Part shown: in pieces, positions 45,382-55,186 of the stretch
How the letters are laid out: each line of letters starts with the position of its first letter
Numbering within the stretch: position 1 is the stretch's first letter
Assembly: GCA_021018995.1 (NCBI GenBank)
Contig: CM037593.1
Span: forward strand, 36,965,810-37,029,809
Origin: Chloranthus sessilifolius
Taxonomy: Eukaryota; Streptophyta; Magnoliopsida; Chloranthales; Chloranthaceae
Length of the DNA: 64,000 nt
Reading direction: 5' to 3'
Notes under the pieces: generated by a model
Told to the model about the DNA's origin: nothing
Database searches by the model: none
What the model saw: only the letters and a program-made list of their open reading frames with translations
Position numbers and translations under genes: made by a program

Positions 45382-47279
45382 ATGAGGCGATCGCGTCCAA
45401 ATTCTTGGCAAAGTCCCACAAGTCATGATGAAACTAGAGTTAGGGAATACCCTCATCATCGTGAACTTGAGTACGACCCTTCCGAGATGTTTCTAAAATC
45501 TATTCGGGATGAGGTTCCAAATTTTGAGGGTACGATGGACCCTATAACCTTTGTAGAGTGGTTGTCTAGTGTGGAAGAGTACTTTGATTGGTATGGCGTA
45601 CCAGAGCAGCACAAAATTAGGCTAGTAACAACAAAGTTTAAGGGTAATGCCAAAAAAATTTGGATTCATATAGAATGCGGTATTGAATTTCGTCGGATTA
45701 AACCCATCTCCATATGGGAGGATATGAAGGTGACACTTATTGAAAAGTATGTTCCTCTGACACACCGTCACCTTCTACAGAGTTTGAGAATCAAGACAAA
45801 TAAGTGTCCTGATTGTCTTAAGTGTCAAGGGTTCAGACACTTTGCTTACCAATGCTCCACACAATTTTCCACTCCAAATTTATTGAGTAAACGGGAAAAT
45901 TCTAAGGAGCCGAAAAATATGAAAATAGAAGAGGAAGTGAATGACCCTAGAACCGTGATAAGCGAAGAGATGGAAGAAGCTGACGAAAGTCTCGTTTGTG
46001 TTAAAGAGACTTCTATCTCCCTTGTGGATAGTGATGTTGGGTCGAGTACACGTGAGTCCATCGAACTGGGTACGCAAGAACCATTAGTGTTAATTTAATC
46101 AAGTACCCTTGAGTCTTTGGTTTTGGTTGACGCGAGTACGCACGAGTTTCATCGAGTTGAGTGCACTTGAACTCGTGCGTACTGCGTCGTACTGACCCAA
46201 CATCACTATCCATAAGGAGATAGATCTAACTTAACACAACCAGACTTTCGTACCTTTTCCATCTCCTCTTCGCTTATCACGGTTCTAGGGTCATACACTT
46301 CCTCTTCTATTTTCATATTTTCCTAGTACACATGAGCCAATCACTTCACCTACCAATGAGTCATTAGAATCCGTTGAGTTGAGTCCACAGGAGCCAATAG
46401 TGCCACTTGATTTGATCACACATGAGTCGTTAGTGTCGCATGCACATCATAGTCTCAAGTTGCATACTACTATACATTCCAAGTCTTATTGTGAGTCATC
46501 TTTTGAGTCTCATTCCGCATTGCATGCCGAAATTAAGTTTAAAATTAATTTATACAATGAAACTCTCAAAATATCGATGCAGTTACCTAAGGCTTTTATG
46601 GAATTTCAATTGAATGATTATGTGATGGTTCGGGTTAAGCCTGAACGATTCCCATCGGGAGTCATAAAGGATCTCCAGGCCCACAGCGCAGGACCTTTTA
46701 GAATTGTGGCAAGGAGCGGACCTACTGCATATGTTCTCGAGCTTACACTGGATAAAGGGATCAGCTCTACGTTCAATGTGGAAGACCTAGTTCCTTCTCT
46801 GGGCTCAACCCCACCACCTTGCAATCCTTTCCGACCGCCTCTTATTCACAATCCCATCCCAACTTTGCAACCAATACCACTTCCCTATCCAAGCAGGCAG
46901 AAACAAGAGATAATGGAGGAAATTTGGGATAGTCTTGTGGCATTCACTACAAAAACTTACAGTTTCTGAGATATAGAGGGTTGGCGAGTCGACTACCGAG
47001 AGTGCATGGGCCAATCATGAGAGAGTTCGTCGCTTGAGTTTCCGTATTCCCGGTCGACATCACAATCACACTTCATAGGGGACGAATTCCTTCGGGTCCG
47101 AGAGAGTCGATACGAAACTTCAAAAATATTTGGTAGAGTGGCTTGGCGAGCCGGGTCATTGGGCTCGTCAAGGAGAGGTTTACTAGGTACGTCCCTCTAC
47201 TATGGACCGAGATGATGCTCATACGTCACCGAGTGCCATGATTCATTTCATGTGTGTTTCATCGATGATGAAACATTTT
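45382..47279 (+). pseudogene. Element D gag - spacer - integrase C-term - chromodomain-like
   Basis: Gag frame 45382-46098: capsid motif 'WLSSVEEYFDWYGV', 'IWEDMKVTLIEKYVP', CCHC knuckle CLKCQGFRHFAYQC at 45814-45855, then an acidic 'MEEADESLVCVKETS' stretch, stopping at TAA 46096. Next comes an inverted duplication (to about 46325). The second frame 46379-46969 has spacer repeats, 'KISMQLPKAFMEFQLND', then an integrase C-terminal-like module: 'VMVRVKPERFPSG', 'AGPFRIVARSGPTAYVLEL', 'ISSTFNVEDLVPSLG' (the best preserved copy in the window). A Pro-rich linker follows. The chromodomain-like 'KYLVEWLGEPG' lies in another frame near 47130. No protease, RT, RNase H or integrase catalytic motif is present. 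The original start was chosen as the first ATG in frame. Confidence 0.82.
45913..46325. repeat. Imperfect inverted duplication in element D
   Basis: 46186-46325 is the reverse complement, with small indels, of 45913-46052: 'cctcttctattttcatattt' on the right equals the complement of 'aaatatgaaaatagaagagg' on the left. A short inner palindrome (46134-46149 with 46167-46182) lies at the centre. A transcript would fold into a long hairpin. Confidence 0.9.
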
Positions 47280-47293
47280 GAGTCGGGGAGAAT
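47280..47293 (+). promoter_or_regulatory. Polypurine tract of element D
   Basis: GAGTCGGGGAGAAT lies directly before the TGACGGGG start of the 3' LTR. Confidence 0.85.
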
Positions 47294-48363
47294 TGACGGG
47301 GACGCCGACATCGTAGACATCAGATATAAACCTTTTCGCGTGTACCGGCGTCGGAAGAAGCGGAATGGAAATCATAACTAGGCGAAAGACGAAATTCTGG
47401 AGAAAATTGGAAGAATACAATAATTTCGATCGATCGAATTGCAATTTTGACCAATCAAAATTTTCGATCGATCGAATTGCAATTTTGATCGATCAATCGA
47501 ATTGCTAAATCGATCGATTGACTGGCATCGACAAAGTATAGAGTTATGGAGTGAAATTTCGATCGATTGAATGGACTATTCGATCGATCAAAAATTTCGA
47601 TCGATCAAAATTTTCAAGTCGATCGATCGAAAGTCGACGGCGATTTTTCATAGAATTATGAAATTTCGATCGCGTCAGGTTGTTTAGTCAATTTAGGAGT
47701 TTAATTTCGAACTTCTGTTTTGAGGGTTTATTTGTCTTTATTATTAATTGTTTTTGGGTTTTCTTTTATTGAAAGGACTCCTATATAAGGTCCTTAAATT
47801 GAACAATGTAAAAAGTTATTGATTATGAATGAAAAGCTTTTGCTTGTGTGCTAGAGATGAGCCTCTACGAAGAGTGATTCTTCTTCCCGAGAAGGGTTTG
47901 GTGCAAAGCCAAGGGTGTGAAGCCTGTCAATCTATCTATCTTTTATCTTTGCTTGTGTAATTCTACAACCCCAAATTGACCATCATCCTTGTGAAATCCT
48001 AAACCCTAATTGTCCCTGAATCCTTGAATCGATCCGATTCAACAACCGTAGATCCCAACTGAGTTATTAAACCTTTCTGCATCAAATAATCAGAAGAAAT
48101 CAGTGATCCCATCATTGAGTCGCGAGCGCCCTAATCTGGGAAAACCTAGAGTTCTATCTCTAGGATCGATCTACGCTGCAACCTAACGGATCTAGCGCCT
48201 AGACTGAACCCTACCTGAAGCATACGTGATTCTCCCATGGAATACTACGAAAACCTGAGGTATTCGTTATATTTTGTGAATTTTATTGTTTAATTTAATT
48301 CTAATTTAATTCCAGCAAAATCAATTATATCATTCACGTAGTTTAGAGAACCGTCCTGCGTCA
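47294..48363 (+). repeat. Element D 3' LTR
   Basis: 1070 bp without the MITE. U3 TCGATCGA cluster lies at 47425-47630, CTATATAAGG at about 47780, and the leader block at about 47883. It ends CTGCGTCA followed by the TSD. Confidence 0.92.
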
Positions 48364-48368
48364 CTTAA

Positions 48369-48660
48369 ACATATACCATGATCACTAAAGTGGTTCATAT
48401 GATGTGCATTTAAGATTCAAGACCGCGTTTAATAATATTATGGAAAGTTAACTGAAAGGGTTGACTATTACATGATTTATTAGTTCTTTACGGTCATTTA
48501 ATTAGTAGATGCTATATACAACTCCTAATTAGTAAAAGGCGTCATTTTTTTAAGGCATGGGCAAGAGTCCAAAAACAGAATTTATGATTTGCAAATGATT
48601 CAATAAAATGAAACTCTATGGACTATAGAATTTTATAGTTGAATCTTTCTTTTGCCTCAG
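48369..48660. other. No gene recognised
   Basis: AT-rich flank between element D and the copia-3 LTR. Confidence 0.4.
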
Positions 48661-48928
48661 ATCTAAAAGAAACTTAATACTATTGTATTGAGTACTTTGA
48701 AGATGAAGGAAGAAGCATATTAGTGTGAGATGATAGAAAAGGACGAAGTAGAAGAAGGGAACAGAAATAAATGGAAGAAGCTTAGGGAAAAATGATCTTA
48801 GGGTTAGAGCTAATTCTCTAACCCTTTTACATTAAACTGAAGAGAAAATGACAAGTATGCCATTATGATGTAGGATACACACCACTATCAACCACGCACC
48901 TATTCACTAATAAACACAGACACCAATA
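48661..48928 (-). repeat. Copia-3 3' LTR (minus strand), outer end approximate
   Basis: The sequence left of the reverse polypurine tract CTTGAGGGGGAG (48929-48940 on the minus strand) should be the LTR. It is purine-rich with 'agaagaagggaacag' words. The outer boundary is an estimate. Confidence 0.45.
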
Positions 48929-49580
48929 CTCCCCCTCAAGCTGAAGCATAGATGTCAAACATGTGCAACTTGATCAATATATCATAAAGTGCAGTGGGTA
49001 CAACAGCTTTGGTAAAAATATCCACCAACTATTTTGATGTGTAGACCTTGCATCATGAAGTGCAGTAGATCCAACAGACTTGATAAAAATATCTGCCAAT
49101 TCTTGTGAGGTGTGGACTAAAAAATTGAAGAACCTTCTCGTACACGAAGTTATTGACCTCAATATGTTTGATACACTCATGATGCACCAAGTCGGAAACA
49201 GCATGAACCACAGCCTCACTGTCACAATGGAACGGCATAGGCAAGTTCAGAGGGAAACCGAACTCGACAACTCATTAAGAAAAGTGTGTAGCCACATTAC
49301 AGCTCACAGGATCCAAGGGCCACAGCTCGATACTACTCGGTGTTCAAAAAGATTACCTCCCAATATGGTAGAATAGTCAGATTAAAGAAACCATCAGTGA
49401 GAGATTAAGCATAGTCAGCATCAGATTATATCCCACTTTGTCTTGGTGACCATGACGAGAATACATGAAGCCCCAACCTGGGCAAATCTTCAAATAGTGC
49501 AAGATTCCCATGAACAGCGGTGAGATGGGCATTTCTAGGAGTATAGTAACAAAGTACAGATATGTGTTTAATACAAGGAG
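48929..49580 (-). pseudogene. Copia-3 RNase H / RT end relic
   Basis: The minus strand reads 'FHCDSEAVVHAVSDLVHHE' and 'KHIEVNNFVYEKVL', the Ty1/copia RNase H D-x-x-A...H-E-R-x-K-H-I-E region, followed by 'ADIF.KSVG'. Further right are 'YSDADYA' and 'LPRLGLHV', typical of the preceding RT-RNase H joint. Frame breaks are present. Confidence 0.75.
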
Positions 49581-50067
49581 CCAAAAAGCTGGAAAAAGGG
49601 GGGAAAAAAGGAAAATCGAGAAAAAACTGGAAAATATTAAAATATTAAATATATAATAAAATTATATAAAAAAATATTTATCTGTTAAAAATTAGTTTTT
49701 GTTTTTGAAATTTTTTTAGCATAATAATACACTCAAATATTAATATCAAGTGATATTGTGATACTTAACATCCATCATCCACCAATAGACAAGTATGCAT
49801 GCTAAGGCATTAAGCCAAATATGGAAAAACAATAACAATGAATCCATAATAAATAGTCAAAAGTCAATAACCAAAAAAACTATGGGTGTACGAGACTCCA
49901 TATACCATAGAGAGTCATGTGACTCACTCATGGCCAATGAGCATCATATCAAATTATAAATTACAAACTATAAGTTCAAAGTTCAATTGTTTTAAGGCTA
50001 TAAACCTATAATCAAAATTCAAAACTCAAAAGTTCATCAAAGCATCAAAATCATCTTTTAGCAAGAA
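49581..50067. other. AT-rich filler between Copia-3 and the L1
   Basis: Non-coding. It could be a LINE 3' tail or a separate insertion; no polyA or TSD was resolved. Confidence 0.3.
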
Positions 50068-52556
50068 CAGCTTTTAGCAAGACAAGGCGTCCACCAAAAG
50101 CTCAATCCGATTGATTGCTCTGATCGGACACTTGAACATGGACATATAGAAGATAGGTAAGCTTGCAAGTACAGCTTTTAGCAAGACAAGACGTCCACCA
50201 CTACTTAGCAATTTTCATTTCCACGTGGATAAACATTGTTCGAATTATTGAACCACCGGCTCCCATGCCCTCGCTGAAGGTTGACGCAGGCCCAAAGGCA
50301 GCCCCAAATACCTTATGGGAAGGTCCTCGCTCTTGCAATCAACCATATCAGCTAGAGCCTGTAAACGCATGTTGTCGATCCCAATACTCGTAACCTTAGA
50401 TTTGTGGAAATTGATTCGCTGCCCGGACACTGCCTCGTAAACTGATAGTCTCAGATAGAGACTTAAACTCTTCTGTATCGGCCTTACCGAAAAGAATAGT
50501 GTCATTAGCAAACTAGAGGATTGAGATGAATCTGCCATGGTCCCCCCACTCTGATCCCCGAATGTGATTCAGTTGTCCCGCGCGTTCGATGAGGCCCATA
50601 AGAGCTTCCCCCATCATGTTAAATAGGAATGGGGAAAGTGAGTCGCCCTGGCGGATACCCCAGGAGCTCTTGAAATACCCTGCAGGCGTGCCATTAATTA
50701 ACACCGAGAACCATGGAGTAGCATAACAACTCTGCATCCATCTCCACTTTGCTCTAAATCCAAACCGGCTAAGCATGTAGTCCAAACCGCTCCAACTAAT
50801 ACGATCATACGCCTTTTCCATGTCCACCTTCCACAGGGCTGTCGGAATACGATCATGATGGGCGGAATGGATGACTTCATGGGCCACTGCCACCTGGTCG
50901 ACTAATTGCCTCCCCTGAACGAAAGCCCCCTGATTGGCTGCTATGATCATCCCCATTAACGGCTTGAGTCTGTTTGCTAGCACCATAGAAATGATCTTGT
51001 AGAGGAAATTGATAAGGCATATCAGACGAAACTCAGAGATGTCCTTGGCACCATCTTTTTTGGGGATGAGAGTAATGAATGTAGAATTAAGGTTGCGCCC
51101 GATAAACCTTGTGTTATGGAATTCATGAAACACTTTCATCAGGTCCTCCTTAATCAACGACCAGAACACACGGTAGAACTCCATGGTGAAACCGTCGGGG
51201 CCCGGCGATTTATTCTTACCCCCCCCCCCCTTTAATGGCTCTCCAAAACTCCTCTTCTTTAAAAGGGAGCTCCATACCCTCGTAGTCCTCAGGCGTGATG
51301 GCATGAAAGGTCAACCCGTTCAGGGCTGGGCGAATCAGCCCATCATCAGCATAGAGTTTGGCATAAAAGTCGACCACCTGATCGCGGATCTGGTCATTCC
51401 CCACATACGTCACACTCTCAACCCCAACGCTACCCAAATAATTAGTTTTATTCCATGCGTTGGCAATCGCATGGAAAAATTTGGTATTTAGATCTCCCTC
51501 CTTCAGCCACTTCACCTTTGCCTTTTGTTTCCACGATACATCCTCGGCCCTGCATAGATTATTGAATTCCTACTTTTTTTAGCCCCGTTCTTCGCGTTCT
51601 CTGTCCGATAGAGCCCTACCTTCCTCCAAATTGGCGAGCTCCTTCAGCCCTATGAGTAACATATCCTTGTTGAGGTGTACAAGCCCGAATATCTCCCTGT
51701 TCCACTCGATGCAGCGTTTCTTGATCCATTGCAGCTTGGAGATAAATCGGTAAGCCGTCGTACCCGATGGCCTATGTTCATTCCACCAAACTGGCAGCGC
51801 CGCCCGAAATCGCTCGTCCAGTAACCACATGTTTTCAAATATGAACGGAATCGGCCCTTTACCCCTCGCTTCACACGTGACCACCAGCGGGCGATGGTCG
51901 GAAACAGCCCTCGCTAAACATTCTAGCATGGCAGACAGAAACATCTCCAGCCATTCCATACTGCAAAGGAAGCGATCCAACCTACTCAATGAAGGAGTAT
52001 ATTGAAGATTGGACCACATAAACCTGGAACCAGTTAAAGGTACATCCATCAGCCCCCAGTCCGCAATCCAGGAATTAAAGTCCCTCATCACTACACCATC
52101 AGGCGGTCCCTCTTGTTTTTCATATCCCCATCTAATGGCATTGAAGTCGCCCCCCATACATAGCGGATAGTCTCATCTTGTCGTGACAGCAGCCAACTCA
52201 AACCAAAAATCGCCCCGTTGCCTGTCATCCGAAGGGCCATAAATACCGGGAAACACCCATAATTTGCCATTATCTCTATTCTGTAGGACCACCGAGGCTG
52301 AGAAAAAACCTAGTTCTTCATCTATCTTGTCGAACAGCCCGGAGTCCCAAGCCACTAGGATACTGCCCAAAGCACTCGCTGAGTCCACACCCACCCAGTC
52401 CCAGTTCTTCCCTCTAAGCACTGACCCAAATTTTCCTCTATCGCAGTTACCCCATTTCGTTTCTTGAAGTGTAATAGCAATCGGCTTAACTGACACTATC
52501 ATTCGTCTGACCCCTGTCCGCTTAGCGCCATCGCAAATGCCCCTCCCCAATTATCA
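50068..52556 (-). mobile_element. L1-type LINE fragment (minus strand)
   Basis: On the minus strand, the endonuclease comes first: 52550-51579 with 'ITLQETKWGNCDRGKF', 'GIYGPSDDRQR', 'GGDFNAIRW', 'SRLDRFL', 'SDHRPLVV'. The linker 'KWLKEGDLNTKFFHAIAN' follows, then reverse transcriptase: 'KSPGPDGFTMEFYR', 'LIPKKDGAKDISEFRLICL', 'ANQGAFVQGRQLVDQVAVA', 'VDMEKAYDRISW', 'WGIRQGDSLSPFLF'. The catalytic FADD box reads FAND near 50490-50510 with a stop just before it, and a frameshift sits in a C run at 51220-51230. It ends just beyond 'GGRLVLLKAVLA' at about 50170. The element lies inside Copia-3 and is inactive. Confidence 0.88.
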
Positions 52557-53770
52557 GACCAAAGAGATCGAATTTTATAGTTAAATTAATTTTGGACCAT
52601 GTTATTGAAAATATCAAAGACATTAGGAACTTCCTCACGGATTTAAAAAATATAGCCAAAAGGAAAGTGAATGATCATCAATAAAAGTAATGAAATAACA
52701 ATATCCATCAATGGAAGTTAGAAGGGTAGGACCCCATATATCGGAATGAACAATATCAAACAACTTTAATGCATTCTATAGAGCTATGTGAAGCGAACAT
52801 GCTTGGAGAGAGAACAATTCAATTCATTTTACTAGAAGTAGAACGCAAGAAAATATCCTATCCAAAGTCTTTAAATGGAAATGCCCCAAATGAGCATGTA
52901 ACTAGGCAATGTTTTCTAGATTAGACACTAAAGTACTAGACACTGACTGAACAAAAGATGATGGAGCAACTGTACGATTCTCCACACTAAAGTAGTAAAT
53001 ACCACCACACTCACATCACATACCAAATATCTTCCTCAAGGTTAGGTGTTAAAAGATATAATGAGGAGGAAAGAAGGTTATGCAATGATTTGAATTTTTG
53101 CATAGCTTACTCACAGACACGAGGTTAGTAGAAAATTGAGAACATCCAAGAAATTCATAAGACAAGGGAATGTTCCCAGCACTCTCTCAAGGTTAGGTCT
53201 TGGAAAATACAACAAGTAGGAAAGAAGATTATGCAACAGTTTGTATGTTTTGCTTAGCTTGCTCACAGACTTGAGGTTAATAGAAAAATTAGAAACATGT
53301 CAAACATTGATAAGACAAGGGAATGTTCCCAGGACTCTCAACTGGGCTCTCAGTAAGGTGAACATTAGTGATAGATAAAGACACTAGTGAGGAAGAGAAT
53401 AAGGGAGGCAAACCTGTCATTTGATCGAACGCACCTAAATCAACAATCCAGATTAGAGTCGAGGAGGAAGTGTGGAAGGTTGTGGCAGATGTACCAGAGA
53501 TTTTAGCAGCAAGAATGGTGGTTGTAAGGGAAGTTGGGTGAAGTTGTTGCAGGAATTGTTGTATGTCGAATAGCTCGGTAGAGGTTGTGCAAAAAAAAGT
53601 CGATTCAGAATGCCCAGAGATTGATTGGGTTCCAATCATAGTCACAAAAGTCTCCTTAGAAAAATGGTAAAATCTACAAATTAAGAATATGTCGGATTTT
53701 TCCAAATTTAACTGAGATGAACCATGCATATATATTTATCAGGACTACAGGGATGATGTAATCATAGATG
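52557..53770 (-). pseudogene. Copia-3 integrase and protease relic
   Basis: The minus strand reads integrase 'IVHSDIWGPTLLTSIDGYCY' and 'FITFIDDHS' at about 52790-52680. Further upstream in the element, 'IWIVDLGAFDQMTG' at about 53455-53415 is the copia protease region with the active-site D-S-G-A changed to D-L-G-A. Gag remnants continue to about 53729. The integrase homology is broken at 52557, where the LINE begins. Between the two copia parts the integrase C-terminus and most of RT are missing. Confidence 0.78.
53037..53340. repeat. Tandem duplication, unit about 151 bp
   Basis: Copy 1 (about 53037-53187) and copy 2 (about 53188-53340) both start 'caaggttaggt' and end 'gacaagggaatgttcccag', with many differences between. 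It is an old duplication inside the Copia-3 relic. Confidence 0.85.
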
Positions 53771-54240
53771 TGCATCGAACACCTTATACCTTTTTTTTTA
53801 ATTAAAAAATTATTTTTAATGTAAAATATATTATAATGTACTTCTATTATTTATTATTTTTACTTTCCCAAGCATTGTTTTATTTTTATTATTTTCTATT
53901 TTCCCAAAATATATCAAATCTTATAGAATTTTCCCAAATTTGCCTATATTTTAATGACTTGACCATTCTGTCGAATTATTATTGTATCCCACTTGGTGAC
54001 TATGGTTCCTATACCGTCAACACAAAAGATGATAGGACCACAAAGTAGTAAAATAACAAGAAGTCGATCATAAGGACACCCAGCAGAAAGTATGCATTGT
54101 TAAAATGGTGATTGCAGACACCACAAACACAAACACCAACTCACAAAAGTCAACAAATCCACTATTTGCAATTCAATTATCGAAAAAAATAGGATTTAAA
54201 CCCTAAGAAAACACCATAAGAAAAACTGCATCTATCAATC
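53771..54240. other. AT-rich, no gene recognised
   Basis: May include Copia-3 leader or LTR remains on the right, but no PBS is visible. Confidence 0.35.
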
Positions 54241-55070
54241 AACACAGTCACATCATCATAGCCTTATCCCATCTATTTGGGGTGAGCTTTGTGAGTTCTA
54301 TTTCTCTGATTGTTTTTTATCAACTCTACACTCTCTATGACTTCGCAATCCTTCATGTCCCTTCTCACTACTTTCCTTCAGGTCTTCATACATGTTCCTC
54401 TTCTCCTACTTCCTTGTGTCTGTAGCATCTCAACCCTTGGTACAAGGTCCGCTTCTGGCCTCCGATGGACATGCCCAAACCATCTCAAGCGAAATTCCAT
54501 GATTTTATCCTTTAGGTGCCACTCTCAAATTTCCTCTTATGAAGTCATTCTGAATTTATCCTTTCTTATTACTCCACCCATCGATCTTAGCATACACATC
54601 TCAGTCACATGACCTCTATCTTCTTGTCACTTTTGTGAAGCCCAACCTTGTACATCATACAATATGGCAGGTCTAACAGTTGTCTTATAGAAACGTCCCT
54701 TCAATCTAAGGGGAACTCTTGGATAACACAATACTTGGCTTACTTGCCTCCATTTCATGCAACCTACATTAATCCTATTTGAGATATCCTCTTCAAATCC
54801 AACATTTCATAGTAAAGTAGAGCCTAAATAGCGAAATTCATGGCAATGTGGAAACTAGATGATTTTATATTTTATCTAAATCCTCCTCTAGGCTAACATG
54901 TTCACTAAATTTGCACTGCAGTGTATTCCGTCTTTGTTCTACTAATTTTCAAACCTCCTGACTCTAAAGTTGTTCTATGTTATCTAGCTTATCATTTATT
55001 TTATTTCCTTGTTTGGGCAATTAGTCCCACATCATTCACAAATAGCATGCACTATGGAATCTCTTCTTGG

Positions 55071-55186
55071 CAAGGATCAAAATTTCGGCCGAAATTTTCG
55101 GTTTCGATTCAAATTTGTATGGGACGCAAAATTTCAGACGAAATTTCGGCCAAATTTTTGGTTTTCGGCTGAAATTTTGATCCTTG
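55071..55186. mobile_element. Small MITE, CAAGGATCAAAATTTCG ends
   Basis: 116 bp. Starts CAAGGATCAAAATTTCGGC, ends GAAATTTTGATCCTTG. The perfect 8-bp duplication CTTCTTGG is at 55063-55070 and 55187-55194. It lies inside the LINE RT region. The TIR resembles that of the CATGGRTCAAAAT family. Confidence 0.92.

Larger units (their letters stand above)
43913..48363 (+). mobile_element. LTR element D (gag/INc/chromo, no pol core)
   Basis: Bounded by a perfect 5-bp TSD CTTAA (43908-43912 and 48364-48368). It starts TGACGGGGACGCC and ends CTGCGTCA. Total 4451 bp with about 2.1 kb internal. It keeps PBS, gag, knuckle, integrase C-terminal module, chromodomain-like trace and PPT. It carries a MITE in the 5' LTR and an inverted duplication in the coding part, both later events. 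Confidence 0.92.
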
